Source: Tetrapyrgos nigripes (Eukaryota > Basidiomycota > Agaricomycetes > Agaricales > Campanellaceae). From it: a DNA stretch of 64,000 nt. Each line of letters starts with the position of its first letter. The stretch's first letter is position 1. The stretch lies in NCBI GenBank assembly GCA_013368315.1, contig JAACJM010000162.1, positions 124,001 through 188,000 of the forward strand, read 5' to 3'. Of this stretch, positions 1-11,126 are shown piece after piece. The notes beneath the pieces are model-generated. The model did not search any database. It was not told where the DNA came from and saw only the letters and a program-made list of their open reading frames with translations. The translations under genes were made by a program, and so were the position numbers.

Positions 1-96
1 AGTCCTCCATTTTTCATTAGATCAGTCATGTCTGACAATGACTTTTGATGTCCTTCTTGGCTCTTGCTCCCAACTAACTCTCTTCGACTTGCTTAG

Positions 97-219
97 GGTA
101 ACCACTGGTGCAATCGCGACTATGGCAACGGCAGTAATTCGTACCACTACTCAAACTCGTACGCTGTATCCCCATCCAATTGTCGGCCTTCTGTTGGCCC
201 TCCCAATGCCGCGCGCTGA
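97..219 (+). CDS. possible 3'-terminal exon of a gene entering from the left edge
   Basis: After an acceptor-like TTAG at 93-96 there is an open stretch of 40 codons ending in TGA at 217-219. It reads as an Asn/Tyr/Ser-rich tail (starting GNHWCNRDYGNGSNS). This composition could suit the last exon of a secreted or low-complexity protein, but there is no recognisable domain and the upstream exons lie outside the window. It may equally be chance open frame. Nothing else gene-like is visible up to about 480. Confidence 0.2.
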   Translation, partial: GNHWCNRDYGNGSNSYHYSNSYAVSPSNCRPSVGPPNAAR

Positions 220-484
220 CGCTCGACTCTCCGCCATATGCACATCTCCCAGTGGAAAGATCTACTCAAAGAAGAGCGGCAAAAAGTAGTTGAGTATCAC
301 GATGCAGATTGCTCGGAGAGTTTTGATGATTATACGGTCTTTCTTTGAGTTACTGACATGCCAATAAGTATGCCAGTGGTCTGGTCTGCCTCAGTGTACA
401 ATTGGACTTAGGACTCTAGTGAGAATAGTAACGCAATAGTCTGAGATGTATCGATATTCTACTTGAATTCTACTGGAACGTATA

Positions 485-2385
485 TCAAGCATCTCTTAGA
501 ATACTACCATTCGCCACGACCTTGTCCACCACCTGGTGAAGCTGATCTTCATAGTAGAGCCGCATTTGCCAGTAACGTTCTACCACTAGCATAGGCACTC
601 GAGCACCCGAACGTTTTCCAACGAAATCAGAGTCACGATATTTAAGAAGGAACGCAAGGAGTTGTTCAAAATATTCCTTAGGAATTTCGGGCCGATTCGC
701 TTCCTCGAAGGTTTGGTGAGAGTGATGTTCGGGTTTGAGCTCCAGGCGTAGGATACCAGGACCTGAGGACGACGACGCCGCTGATGGCGGAGATGCTCCT
801 GAAGATCGGGTGGCGATACTAATGTTGTCTGATACCAGTCGAAAGCAGTCCCCGACTGCTTGGGCAACATCATCGGGGTCAACGGTTGATTGACTCCTAG
901 CTGTCTCCTTCCTTCTAACTTCCTTTCTGGCCTCTCTCCTTCTTCTCTTATTAAGACTCGTATTCGTCCCAACATTGCTGTACGCGAGCATAGTATCCAA
1001 AAGTCCTTCCAACATAGCCATCATCGTATCGCTGATACCCGTCTGTATCACTAATGGTCTCATCGGCAACCTCTCAAACACCGTTCTCCATGTGTTCTTC
1101 GTCAGCTCGTCATTCATACACGAAGGAACATTAACTCTTTGTATATCCCTCAATGGAAGCACATCCAATATCTTGGTGATGATCGAACGCACGAAAGGCT
1201 GAGAGTAATCCATGGATTCAACGAAGAGGTAAAAGTGATGTTTGTCATAACCCTTGTTGAACTCGATAATATCGAGGAGGTTTCGGGAGACATTGACTGT
1301 GAGGAGAAGCAACGATTTCGACCCCGTAGCTGACACTCGGTCGTAGACCAATACACAACGAGCGGAGGATGAGCGAATTGGAATGGTGTAGATGCATTCG
1401 GATTGCCCGAACGAGGCTTTTCAATGATGGAATAGTGGGAGGATCGTCCCGCTGTCTGATGACGAGATCCAGTGACGTAGTGGGCGGTATTGCGATGGAG
1501 GAAATAACGGCAGTGAGAACACTAGCGGACGAAACGAGGGCCAAGCGACGTAGATGAGGAAGAGGGACAGGATCACCGACGTATAAATTTGGCGTGATGT
1601 CATCAACAGAGCCGTTGACGACTACACGTTCCAGTTGGGGAGAATTCTGCAATAGCCCCAACAGCTCGGTGATGGTAAGAGGCTGATTGAGTGAACTGAT
1701 GTAATGAAGCTCCAGGTTTGTCAGATTCGGTATACGCTGCAGTGCTACACTCGAGAATGTGGCGCAGTTTAGGGAGAGTGAATGTAGAAGTGGACAGCCC
1801 CCTTCGACGATGTAGTCAGGTAACCGCCAATCACGCGCCTCATTTCCATGAGCTCGGATACGGAGCTCCCGGAGAAGAGGGAGTGCCTTGAGATCAGCAT
1901 CATCCTCAAAGAAGTGCTTCATCCCCAGGAGGGACCCCTCGAGCTGTAGTGATTTTACACGATGGAGATTCCGAATAAAAACCTGGGAGAAGATTCTAGT
2001 AGTCCCACTAGTTGAAAGGCCCTGTAGCCTGCATGAGCGGATAAGACTTAGAACGCTTCTCCCATTGTACTGCGCGCTCGATATCTCCTCTGGAGAGAGA
2101 GAAATTCATGATGGTCCATAATTCGGCAACGTTGCTGGCCACGCGGTACCAACGATGACACACGAAAAGAATCCTACTCCAGTTAGAGAGATGCCAGGGG
2201 GTTTCGAGTATGCAGCAATAGAATATGTTGCTGAGGAGCTCGTCGGGAAGATATGATATAGAGGCAATGGAATTGCGGTAAGCCTTCAAATCATGCATAG
2301 ATTTGGCTGCCTCATCGATGAGTGCTCTGATTGCGTCGCGTTCCCTGCACAAAGTTTCATGAGCGCTAAGTACAATTAAACCCAT
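485..2385 (-). pseudogene. F-box/LRR-type protein, frame broken twice
   Basis: The natural start is the ATG at 2385 (MGLIVLSAHETLCRERD). The first 126 codons hold an F-box-like segment (SISYLPDELLSNIFYCC, then LFVCHRWYRVASNVAELWT), the layout of the large Agaricomycete F-box families thought to recruit substrates to SCF ubiquitin ligases. The frame stops near 2008 and resumes one base off (RNLHRVKSLQLEGSLL) into a leucine-rich region to about 1350. A second shift near 1340 leads into a C-terminal block ending at 485. The first break could conceivably be a 52-bp intron with a poor donor (GTCTTA). The second leaves no room for a normal intron. I see two likely indels, hence a pseudogene or sequence error. 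F-box identity is fairly safe; any specific target is unknown. Confidence 0.55.
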
Positions 2386-3017
2386 GGAAATTTACACCTA
2401 CGTTCTGTCTGACAAGTCGATCCTGTTGCAATCATCCAAATGATCCTTGCGCTACTTCCTCTCGGCAAACATTTGCAGAAGTTGCTTTGGTTCCATGACG
2501 ATGATGGAGGGAAATAAGAAAGCGTGGAAGTTGTTTGGTCAGATGGCAAAGACTCGGGAAATGCCGATGGCTGTTTACCACTACTTCCCTTTTGCGTTTT
2601 TCACCTAGGTGAACTAGGGGCGGGCCATTTTTATCTGTTTTCCGGTTTATGCTCACCCACTTCATCTGATAGCTAGTATAATTCTAGGGGAGGGAGGTAA
2701 CCTGTTTCCGGTGACCAACCCCTGGAAACCGGTTTAGTTTAACTCGTGATTGGTTCCACAGTGAAATTTGCAATTGCCCTATGCGAGGTACCGCTTTTCT
2801 CTGGCACTGATGCGGCTCAACTTCGCTAGTTTTATCTCTCTTTGTGATTTTCGTCCCTGGGGTGGCTCTATGTCGCGGACCGCCAACCAAGAAATGTTCT
2901 CAGCCCGAGTCACAAGGGCACTGAGGATCATGAACCAACTTTAACGACCATGTTGCACTCTGGGTATTGCTGAAACCTCGGAAACAAGACAGCAAAACGA
3001 TCTTCCGACACGGAAGG
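2386..3017. other. intergenic region between divergent F-box relic and GH43 gene
   Basis: No conserved coding signal was found on either strand. Short open frames here lack domain similarity and splice logic. The stretch would contain the upstream regions of both flanking genes. Confidence 0.5.
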
Positions 3018-3024
3018 TATAAAT
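3018..3024 (+). promoter_or_regulatory. TATA-like box of the GH43 gene
   Basis: TATAAAT lies 48 bp upstream of the ATG at 3066, a plausible core-promoter distance for a fungal gene with a short 5' leader. Inferred from position and sequence only. Confidence 0.4.
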
Positions 3025-3065
3025 TCTGTGACGAAAAGCGAAAAAGTGATCGAGTACCTACCACC

Positions 3066-4658
3066 ATGCGTCTCTTTTCTTTGCTTTCTGCTATCACTTT
3101 AGCCGTCCTCGCCCGTGCTCAGGTCGGGCCTGGCGTTGTTACTGGAAACACCGCTGTGCATGACCCGACCATGTGCAAGGATTCTACTGGAAAATATTTT
3201 GTTTTCTGTGAGTCCACTGCACGAAGTACCGTTGCATCTACTAATCACGTTCTAATCCCGGTAGCCACCGCACCCGGAATTGAGATCCGCACGTCGACGG
3301 ATAGGACTGCATGGACTCTGGTCGGAACGGTTTGGCCCAATGGCGCGCCGTGGACAGACCAGTACACTGGGACCTCTAATGGGTAAGCGAGTCAGTAAAC
3401 CCAATCTGCTTTCAGTCAACTCAAACGATGTGCTAGAAATCTGTGGGCTCCGGACTGTACAGTCATTGGCAATACCTTCTATGTATACCTCTCATTTTTT
3501 CCCCCATCAATATCTACTTACCCGCCATCTTCGCAGCTATACTACGCAGCTTCATCATTTGGATCTCAAAACGTATGTTTGCTTCAAATCATCCTGCTCG
3601 AGGTTGAATTGATCATTATCCAGTCAGCTATATTCTTTGCCAAATCCACAACTGGAATGCCAGGTATAGCAACAAGCGTCCTGTAGTTCTCGGCAATAAC
3701 CCAGTGACATTTTAGGATCATGGACGAACCAGGGCCTCGTAACATCCACCTCTCCGGGAGCGTCTTACAATGTAGTGTTCGTTTTTTGATTCCAATATGG
3801 GAAATACTGACTTGTCTTGCTTGCTAGGCTATCGATCCCAACTTGTATATTGGTAAGTGATAGAGCCCCGATGATTACAGATGCACTCACCGTCATTTCT
3901 AGAGGGAAGTAACTGGTACCTCGCCCTCGGAAGTTTCTGGACGGGTATCAAACTTGAGACGTGAGTATTCCCCACCTTCCGTACTCGTTAATGCAGTAAT
4001 CCTGACTGCTCCCTATGCAGCCTTGGTTCCAGTACCGGTAAACCCACCAGCAACTCTGTCACATCGCTAGCACAGCGAACAGCGAACAGTGGTGCTATTG
4101 AGGCTAGTGTAATTTACAAGCAAGGCAGCTTCTACTACCTCTTCACCTCCTGGGACAACTGTTGCCAAGGGACATCGAGTACCTACAACATCCGTGTCGG
4201 GAGAGCATCCGCGTATGTCTGATCAGCTTTATGTGCTTCGAATTTGTGTATATTAATCTATTTTGCGCAGGGTTGCTGGTCCCTACGTTGACAAGTCCGG
4301 CGTCGCTTTGACCAATGGTGGAGGAACGCTCGTTCTTGGATCACACGGAAACGTAAGTACCAGATTGCCGCTGCCTTCAGCAACACTCACTCCATATCTT
4401 TTCAGATCATTGGTCCCGGTGGACAAGACGTTATGGATGATAACGACGGCCCGATCTTGGTCTACCGTGAGTCCAGCTTTATCTATGCCTGCCCATTCAT
4501 TGGATTGACGACACCATCCGTAGACTACTATACATCCGCAGGAAGCTTCTTGGGAATCAACAGACTTGACTTCTCCAGCGGTTGGCCCGTAAGTAACATG
4601 AACTCTCTGAAAATGTACACCGCTCCTGAACCATTTCTTGCTGCAGGCTGTCGTTTGA
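3066..4658 (+). CDS. secreted GH43 arabinan endo-1,5-alpha-L-arabinosidase
   Basis: Predicted to hydrolyse alpha-1,5-arabinan outside the cell. The ATG at 3066 opens a signal peptide (MRLFSLLSAITLAVLARAQ). My splice model has 13 exons: 3066-3207, 3265-3382, 3437-3482, 3537-3572, 3624-3663, 3716-3771, 3828-3852, 3903-3960, 4021-4212, 4271-4352, 4406-4466, 4524-4588, 4647-4658. It gives about 310 residues, normal for a single-domain arabinanase. The GH43 five-bladed propeller signatures are all present: VHDPTMCKD (catalytic base Asp), LWAPDC, AIDPNLY (pKa-modulating Asp), SGAIEAS (catalytic acid Glu) and GPILVYHYY near the end. The very short exons (36, 40 and 25 nt) keep frame exactly, which supports the model. 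No carbohydrate-binding module was seen. With the GH3 gene at 20.5 kb it suggests plant-polysaccharide degradation. Confidence 0.88.
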
Positions 4659-5579
4659 TCGATCTATTTACGCTCTATTCTCATAAATTTCTAACAAATG
4701 GCTGTCGTTGTATTTAAAATTAGGGCTCAGATGAGTTGATGCATAGGATGTCCCTACTCGTTGCTCATATCACTGACGTTTCCGCGGCACCTGATACTTG
4801 TATATACTTAGATGGTGTCTCGGGATCGGTCGTTGAACGTTGAACATTGAACCCCAGACGAGAGCATGCACTGGTTTGAACTATGTTGGAGCCCATCCAT
4901 GAGTTTGCTGATAACCTCAGTTACCAATGAAGGTCGCGATTCTAAGAATTCAGGATCTCCATGGTGACGTTTACTGTCAGTGAGTCGACATTAGTGAGTT
5001 TACACTGCCACACCCGTGGTTTTTCAATTGAGTCCTCAATTCAGTTGTCACATGAAATTACGGCATTCAATTCAGTAAAGCCACGGTGGCTTTTGCGCAA
5101 ACTCTCTAATAGATTTAAAACATCGCAGCTCATCAGTGTCTATCAGCTTTATTTGACACTGACGTTGGCAGACATCTCAGACGTCCGGCAGCCGTGAGCG
5201 CTCAGCGTGTCTATCTTTCCTACCTCTCATCATGGAGCTACGCAACAAGAGAACCGTAGGGCGTCCTGTACGCGACAATGCCTATATGTTCTCAGTTGAG
5301 CGCTGGTAGTAGCTCGGAAGAGAGATTGGATTTTTTTTGGTACGAAAGATCATCATCCTTTATCAAGTCACCGGCGCTGATCCCGGGCCACTGAAGTAGC
5401 AAAGGACCTGCGTTATTTATTGCTAGCGGGCCATACGCTCAATTGATATGCGCCCCAGGATAATCAATACCAGTGGATTAAAATAGTCAATCAGTTTGCA
5501 ATTAGTACAAAAAGGCGTCAGATATTTGACTGCCCTGTCAACTTCTGAGCCTTCTCTCAATTTCCCTTCCCCAACGACC
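4659..5579. other. intergenic region
   Basis: No supported gene. There is an AT-rich stretch with short open frames only. The segment just before 5580 (TTCTCTCAATTTCCC) is pyrimidine-rich, as is common ahead of fungal start codons. Confidence 0.45.
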
Positions 5580-6932
5580 ATGGATGAGACGGACAACCCT
5601 CTAGGCAATTTGCCTCCTGTAATCGCAGAAGCCATACAAATGGCTCTTTCCGAGTTCATCAAAGAGAACTTGGGGTCGCTCTACGTCATGATTCTATCTG
5701 GCATCTGGCTCGGAGTTTCCCTCTCATTGTTCATGGCCCTGTTGTACACATCGACTTCATATTCGCGTCGCAAACCCATCTTCATTTTGTGCGTCATTGC
5801 TGTCGGATTCGGTACCATCCCAAGCATTCTGTTCCTGGTATTGTTGGTGAGTACAATAGCAAACTTCAACCTTTTAGCCAATCGATCTCATTCAAAAAAC
5901 TTGGCATTAACGGACGAAATCGAAAATGACAGGTTCAAACATTCATCGGGACAGAAAATGCCACTATTAATCTCGCCAAGGACGTCAAACCATACGTACT
6001 TTCACTGTCATTTTTTTCATTCTTCTCCAGTCTATGCGTCGACTGTATCCTTCTATTCCGACTCGTAGCAGTGTTCCCTCCATCTCGACTGTCTCCGAAA
6101 CAGTTGGGACTGATTTTTGGACCGTTGCTGGCAATAAAAGTAGGAAGAATTGTAGCGGTGGTCGTCTGTGTGGTCAATTATATGAAGAAGGCGAGAAGGT
6201 TGCCTTCGGATGATCCAACCAATTTGTTCCTCATCGTCAGGGACATGGCGGAGCCCAAGGCTGTTTGGAGTCTGCAATTGGTAGATAACGCGTGAGTTTC
6301 TGCTTTTTGTGTTCTAGGAGGGTGCTGATGACGACGACGCACTGGCAGAGTGTGTTCGTTCTTGTTCTTGTATCGTCTGCAGCAAGTCCAATCGTTCTCC
6401 CTACGTTTGCGTGGTGATGGTTAGTGTCTTTTCCTTCTGTGAACATGGCGATACGAACTCACCTTCACACTTGGGTCAATCACCGATAGAATCCTACTCG
6501 GAACGCTTCCGTACCCTCTTCCTAATTGCCGCCTCCAACTTTGTCTTCCCCGTCATCTTCGTCATCCTCGAGCTCATCTTTATGGTCACTCCCATGCCTA
6601 ACTCCATCCCTCTCGCCGCAATCGGCGTTTCGGCGACTAACGTTGAGGTCATTGGGGTGCTCTTCGCAACGATATGGGCCTCTCAAACGGCTGATGAATG
6701 GAAAAAGGTTCAAGTGCGAAAGGAAGCGACTGCAGTGTCAGCGATTTCGTTTGCAACTCGACCGGTGACGTTTGTCAGTACGAGGCTAGCGGAGGGGAAT
6801 GATTATCATTCGGAAGGGCAGGTTACGACACAGGGAGGGACAGTATCGACCGGGTTGTACACTATGAGCGAGCATAGCAATATTGAGAGTATAATAGAGA
6901 TGGCGGAGAAGCAGGAGACCAGTGTCGTTTGA
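5580..6932 (+). CDS. orphan seven-transmembrane protein, Agaricomycete type
   Basis: The start is the ATG at 5580 (MDETDNPLGNLPPVIAEAI). Exons are 5580-5846, 5933-6291, 6349-6419 and 6490-6932, giving 379 residues. I count seven hydrophobic segments: around SLYVMILSGIWLGVSLSLF, PIFILCVIAVGFGTIPSIL, YVLSLSFFSFFSSLCVDCIL, LGLIFGPLLAIKVGRIVAVV, AVCSFLFLYRL, TLFLIAASNFVFPVIFVILE and SIPLAAIGVSATNVEVIGV. A cytosolic-looking Ser/Thr/Glu-rich tail of about 70 residues follows. The loop after segment 3 is short and basic. This topology matches the abundant uncharacterised membrane proteins of mushrooms. I see no motif that identifies it as a pheromone receptor (STE3) or another known GPCR class, so a receptor role is only speculation. 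Confidence 0.72.
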
Positions 6933-7472
6933 AAGGAAGGCGGAATGTGAAGAAAAAGTTTGCCGGACTCGGTGCGGACATTTTGTATATCAGATATCGT
7001 ACATGCAACAATGTAATAGTGACAGTCTTTTGGGACGAGCGCCGTTTCTGCGAGTGTTACGTTGTTTCAGTGTCAATGTAGTCGGACTCCGGGAGCTGGT
7101 CGGCCAGACTGTATTGATATCCCAGCGCTCTCCACTCCGACGAATTGAAGCCTTAGCCGACGGGCAACGTATAATCTAAAGAACGTGAGTTTAACAATAA
7201 TACTAGGTGTATGTCCTTGGACTCGTCTTTCCTCTAAAGGACTGGAGCCATCTGGTAAATGTAAGTAAGCACTAGCTTCAGCAAATGAGCATGATTACCT
7301 CCGAGAAGCTGTCCATTCCCACTCTAGACATTTGGTGACAGTACTAAGGACAAACTAAGGAGGTATATCAGTCAAACGATCAAGTCAAATACAATGCAAC
7401 TCAAAACCATTGGATATGACCTTTGGGAGCATCGCCATCATGACCGACAGTACGGCATATATGCACAAACTA
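6933..7472. other. intergenic region left of the Tc1-type transposon
   Basis: No supported gene. It ends in the TA dinucleotide at 7471-7472 that forms the left target-site copy of the transposon. Confidence 0.45.
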
Positions 7473-7512
7473 CTCGTGGTCACGGAAAGTAACGGTCCCG
7501 TGACATGTGACA
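7473..7512 (+). repeat. left terminal inverted repeat of the Tc1-type element
   Basis: 40 bp, the exact reverse complement of 8718-8757. It includes the near-palindrome GTGACATGTGACA at its inner end. Confidence 0.92.
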
Positions 7513-7568
7513 TAACCCCCGTGTCTCGTAGTTAACATTTTTCTTGTACCCTACTACATTACACATAC

Positions 7569-8600
7569 ATGGCTCGCGTCCAACACAATAGTCCGAAGAA
7601 GAACAGGCTCATCGGAGCCATACAGGGCAGAAAAACCATTGAAAAAGCTGCAGAACTCGTCGGGATACCCCATGGAAGTGCCAAGAAGATTTGGTAGAAA
7701 TTTTGCAAGACCGGTTCGACAAAAAACAGGCCGCGTAGTGGACGACCACCCAAAGTTACAAACAGGACACGACAAAGGCTTGTCAGGGCTGTTCGAAAGG
7801 CACGCCGGGTACCATTTAAGGAGATAGGAAATGAAATGGAACCACCTCTGGGTGCAACAACTGTTGCAGAGCATGTTGCTAAAGAAGGGTACCACCGTCG
7901 GGTAGCACGCAAGGTTCCACTGCTCAGCCAGTTGCAGAAAAGGAAGAGGAGGACCTGGGCTTCACAGAGGAAAGGAGAGGATTGGAGAAAAGTGATATGG
8001 TCAGATGAATGCTATGTTGAGATGGATGACAGTCGGGGCCAGATTTTTGTAACGCGTCGCGCAGATGAAGAATATGAAGAGGACTGCTTGGTACCAACAG
8101 TTAAGCAGTCCTCTGTTCGGGTCATGGTATGGGGATGCATAATGAAGGGGAAAAAGGGCCCATTGGTGGTGCTGGAGTACCCGGGAGGGAAAGGAGGAGG
8201 AATGAACGCAAAGAGGTACCAAGAGCAGGTTCTTGATGGGGTTCTGCTGGAATTTTATGAAGAGATGAAGTCAGAGAGGGGAGACATCAAGTTCCAGCAT
8301 GATGGCGCACCTAGTCATACTGCAAAGACAATGAAGAAATGGTTTTCTGACCATGGTATCCCTCTCTTCCCACACCCGCCATCTTCTCCAGACCTTAACC
8401 CCATTGAACGTGTTTGGCACGAACTAAAAGCTGGCGTAAGGGCTAGACCACATCACCCTTCATCTGCCAATGAGCTGATAGAGGCAGTAAAGGAGGTTTG
8501 GGGCGAGATAGAAATCGAAGATATTGACAAGTATGTTGGGAGAATGGATGATGTTGTCCAGGCTGTCTTGGATGCGAAAGGCGGTCACACGAGATTTTAA
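7569..8600 (+). pseudogene. Tc1-type D34E transposase with one in-frame stop
   Basis: The frame starts at the ATG at 7569 (MARVQHNSPKKNRLIGAIQG), continues through an N-terminal helix-turn-helix (TIEKAAELVGIPHGSAKKIW), meets a TAG at 7695-7697, then runs in the same frame to the TAA ending at 8600, about 343 codons in all. The linker after the stop keeps the usual basic box (TKNRPRSGRPP). Catalytic acids are visible as VIWSDECYV (first D), FQHDGAPSH (second D) and SPDLNPIERVW (E). The gap between second D and E is 34 residues, the D34E pattern of Tc1-like enzymes that cut and paste DNA at TA. The single stop separates the DNA-binding from the catalytic region. As written the copy is inactive unless the stop is read through, is polymorphic or is a sequencing error. 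A shorter product could start at the ATG at 7836. Confidence 0.88.
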
Positions 8601-8717
8601 CTGGGGTACGAAATGCATTGATGGTAGAGTATATGAATACAAAGTTTGGTAGCAATACATGCTGTACATCGTTGTGTAGATACAAGGATAGTCAATGACA
8701 AGATCCTCGAAAAATGG

Positions 8718-8757
8718 TGTCACATGTCACGGGACCGTTACTTTCCGTGACCACGAG
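8718..8757 (-). repeat. right terminal inverted repeat of the Tc1-type element
   Basis: Perfect 40-bp reverse complement of 7473-7512, followed by the TA target copy at 8758-8759. Confidence 0.92.
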
Positions 8758-8783
8758 TATTGCATGCCCTGAAGTGTGCCTTC

Positions 8784-9034
8784 CACTGCGGGCGGCCATT
8801 GATATTTGCAGGCATTTTTTATCGGGAGTTAAATTATGAAATTTTCGCACGATTTCTAGGCTGATAAGAGTCAAAGTATTTGCCAGTATTTGCCGCTGAA
8901 ATGCCAGCTTTAAATGGAAAGCTGGCATTTCAGCAGCAAATACTTTGACTTTTATCAGCCTAGAAATCGTGCGAAAATTTCGTAATTTAAGTCCCAATAA
9001 AAATGCCTGCAAATATCAATGGCCGCCCGCAGTG
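8784..9034. mobile_element. foldback/MITE-like element, nearly perfect hairpin
   Basis: A 251-bp palindrome with arms 8784-8911 and 8918-9034 and a 6-base loop (AAATGG). Arms start CACTGCGGGCGGCC and differ only by a few substitutions plus a 10-base extra repeat in the left arm (CAGTATTTGC). It is flanked by TTC on both sides (8781-8783 and 9035-9037), possibly a 3-bp target duplication. It has no coding capacity and its termini do not match the neighbouring Tc1-type repeats, so another transposase must have moved it. It begins only 26 bp from the Tc1-type element. Confidence 0.8.
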
Positions 9035-9212
9035 TTCGAAGAACCGCGTCTGGTCATATACACGTGACCGTGACACATGTCACATTTAGAGACTCGAAGT
9101 GAACTGGACTTGAAAACGACAGGGTGGTGGACGCAGGAGGCGAGCAGACATCCTGCTGTTCCAGTGTGGTGTAGGAGCAAGAGGATTGCAGCTATCTGTG
9201 CAATAGGGAAGT

Positions 9213-10205
9213 GCGAGACCCAAGGGGGACCGAAAATTTTGATTTCGTACACTACGTCGAAAAATTTTTTAACAGCCTCTGGGACCCGACTGACCGACCG
9301 ATACCTACTAAATAAGGAAGGTATGCCTATATATGGAAGGTGCAACGTGATACTGACCTTCCATTTTTGGCTTACCCTTGGCTCGGCGCTGTGCGCCTCG
9401 CAGGGAAGCCCTAATCCTAACGTGCTGGGGTGGCCACACGGGTATCTAGACATTGGTACTCGGGTGGCGGGTGTCGGGCCAACTGGTGAGAAGCAGGGGT
9501 TTGGGGGGTCGTGGGGGGTCGCGGGTAGGGGTATGGATTTCAAAACCCGTGCTGACCCTTACCCGTAAGGCAGACCCGCCGTACCCGCCATCCAAAATTT
9601 TGTACCCGTAGTTTACCTCAATATATTCACTACTTTGAGTATGTTCTGTGTAATTCTTTAGTACATAGTTCAATAATAGTATTTTGCCACCACGACATCC
9701 AAATATGGGTAAGTGACACGTTGCTGTTCACACGCCAGAAAGCCTTGATCACTGTGGCTGAATGCTTGAACAAAGCAAAACTGATGTATCCCACCTTCAA
9801 AAAATAATATTCCATAGCGAGTAGTTGGATTTAGATAGTTACATTATATATATATACTTGTGAACTGACGGGTTACCCGCCAGGGGTACAAACCCGTACC
9901 CTTCTGACGGGTAAGGGTTTTCGCGGGTAGGGGTACCGGTACGCCCAAAAATACCCGGGGGATATCCCTGCAGTTCACTAGGGCCAACTCATTGGATGTA
10001 TGCCAAATGGCTCAATCACCTTCCAAGACAGCTCTGGATGACAAGAACTAAGTCAAGAACTATAAAAGGACCCATAATTACACTGATACAAGCCTGTAAA
10101 CCATAAAAAATTTCACACTTCCAAAAATTTTTAACGACCTCAATGACCCGACCGACCGACCCCCGGAGTGTACCGGTCCGCAATCCCGGGTCCCCCTTGG
10201 CGAGA
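9213..10205. repeat. ACCCG-rich repeat cluster, probable degraded non-autonomous element
   Basis: Two patches dense in ACCCG/CGGGT and GGGTA words lie at 9455-9615 and 9866-9966. Outside them, a segment combining an A5T5-type run, AAC, CCTC and a GACCCGAC-GACCGACC motif occurs at about 9260-9302 and again in the same orientation at about 10122-10160. CCAAGGGGGACC near 9219 recurs inverted near 10190. Such GGGTACCCG-rich subterminal patches are known from hAT-like elements, but I could not find matching terminal repeats with an 8-bp duplication. Open frames crossing this region on both strands are low-complexity by-products. Confidence 0.4.
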
Positions 10206-11126
10206 CCGTTGCTGTTCCTTTTGCTTTTTCCCAGCTTTTTCCTGATACAAGGGCTTCTTCAAGCACCAGAATCCAGCCAGTAGGAGTTGGCGTGATATTT
10301 CCGGATTGTAGCCAGGGTATCCTTGAGCCACACTAAAGGACCTAGATAACAGAGAAATTGTCCACGATTAGACCCCGCAGATGGAGTGATGTTGATTGAC
10401 AACATACCTAGACAGCTCTATATTTTCACCCACGGCTCGACGAGGAGCGACTGGTAGACAAAAGCCCAGCCAGTCTTGCTGCTAGTGCGCTGTGCGCTGG
10501 CAATGGAAGGATGCTGGATAGATCTGGCCAATGCTGGTTGACAGAAACCCTGGCACGAAATGGCCGAGGGAAAGCTTGTCCATGAGCGAAAATCTTCTCG
10601 AGAGCGATTCTGAAGTCGCAGCAGTATCGTGACACGACAATTAACACGTTAGCTGCTCAAAGGATGCTTAAGGACCAAAGCAGCAGAATGGCGAGTGCAG
10701 ATGATGGTGGTTGAGTAAACAAAATCTCGAGCCGATCTCGAGTCTCTTGTCTTGCCTTCTCGCAGTGCTGTATCTTTATCTTTGTCGACATTGCGTGAAT
10801 GGCTTGAGTCTTGCTTGCGATGTTCATGAGACTCAGGGTGACTGAACAAGTGGGTGGCATGCCTGGTGCTGTACGTAGCAATTCACATTTTTCTTCTCAT
10901 CTGAGTCATCTCCAACTCATCTTTCTTCAGCCTTCCTCCTCAATGAATCTTCAGGCCTCTTTTGGACCACCCCAACTGCTCGACGTCATCTTCAGCGGGT
11001 TGGCGCTGCATCAGAGTTCTAGGTAGGAATAGGGGCCATCAGCTGATCCCGGTCCCCAAGTCCAAATCGTCTGACCAGGGCCTGACCCGAACAGCTTGCA
11101 ACCGCTACCTTGTTACTTCTCCCACC
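10206..11126. other. intergenic region before the alcohol dehydrogenase gene
   Basis: No supported gene; small frames on both strands show no domain. A pyrimidine-rich leader (ACTTCTCCCACC) directly precedes the ATG at 11127. Confidence 0.4.

Larger units (their letters stand above)
7473..8757 (+). mobile_element. Tc1/mariner-type DNA transposon, complete ends
   Basis: A 1285-bp element with perfect 40-bp terminal inverted repeats at 7473-7512 and 8718-8757 (outer bases CTCGTGGTCACGG). It is flanked by TA on both sides (7471-7472 and 8758-8759), the target duplication of the Tc1/mariner superfamily. It encloses one transposase frame on the plus strand. Identical repeat arms imply little decay since insertion. 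Confidence 0.92.

Noticed and set aside
9061..9090. Sequence resembling the Tc1-type terminal repeat (GTGACCGTGACACATGTCACA)
   Set aside because: The similarity is limited to a short palindromic word and no partner end was found.
9016..9568. Overlapping open frames of 160-175 codons on both strands
   Set aside because: They cross the foldback end and the ACCCG-rich repeats, have no domain and no splice context.
9401..9970. CAGGGA...TCCCTG as possible hAT terminal repeats
   Set aside because: The flanking octamers (GCGCCTCG and CAGTTCAC) do not match, so there is no 8-bp target duplication.
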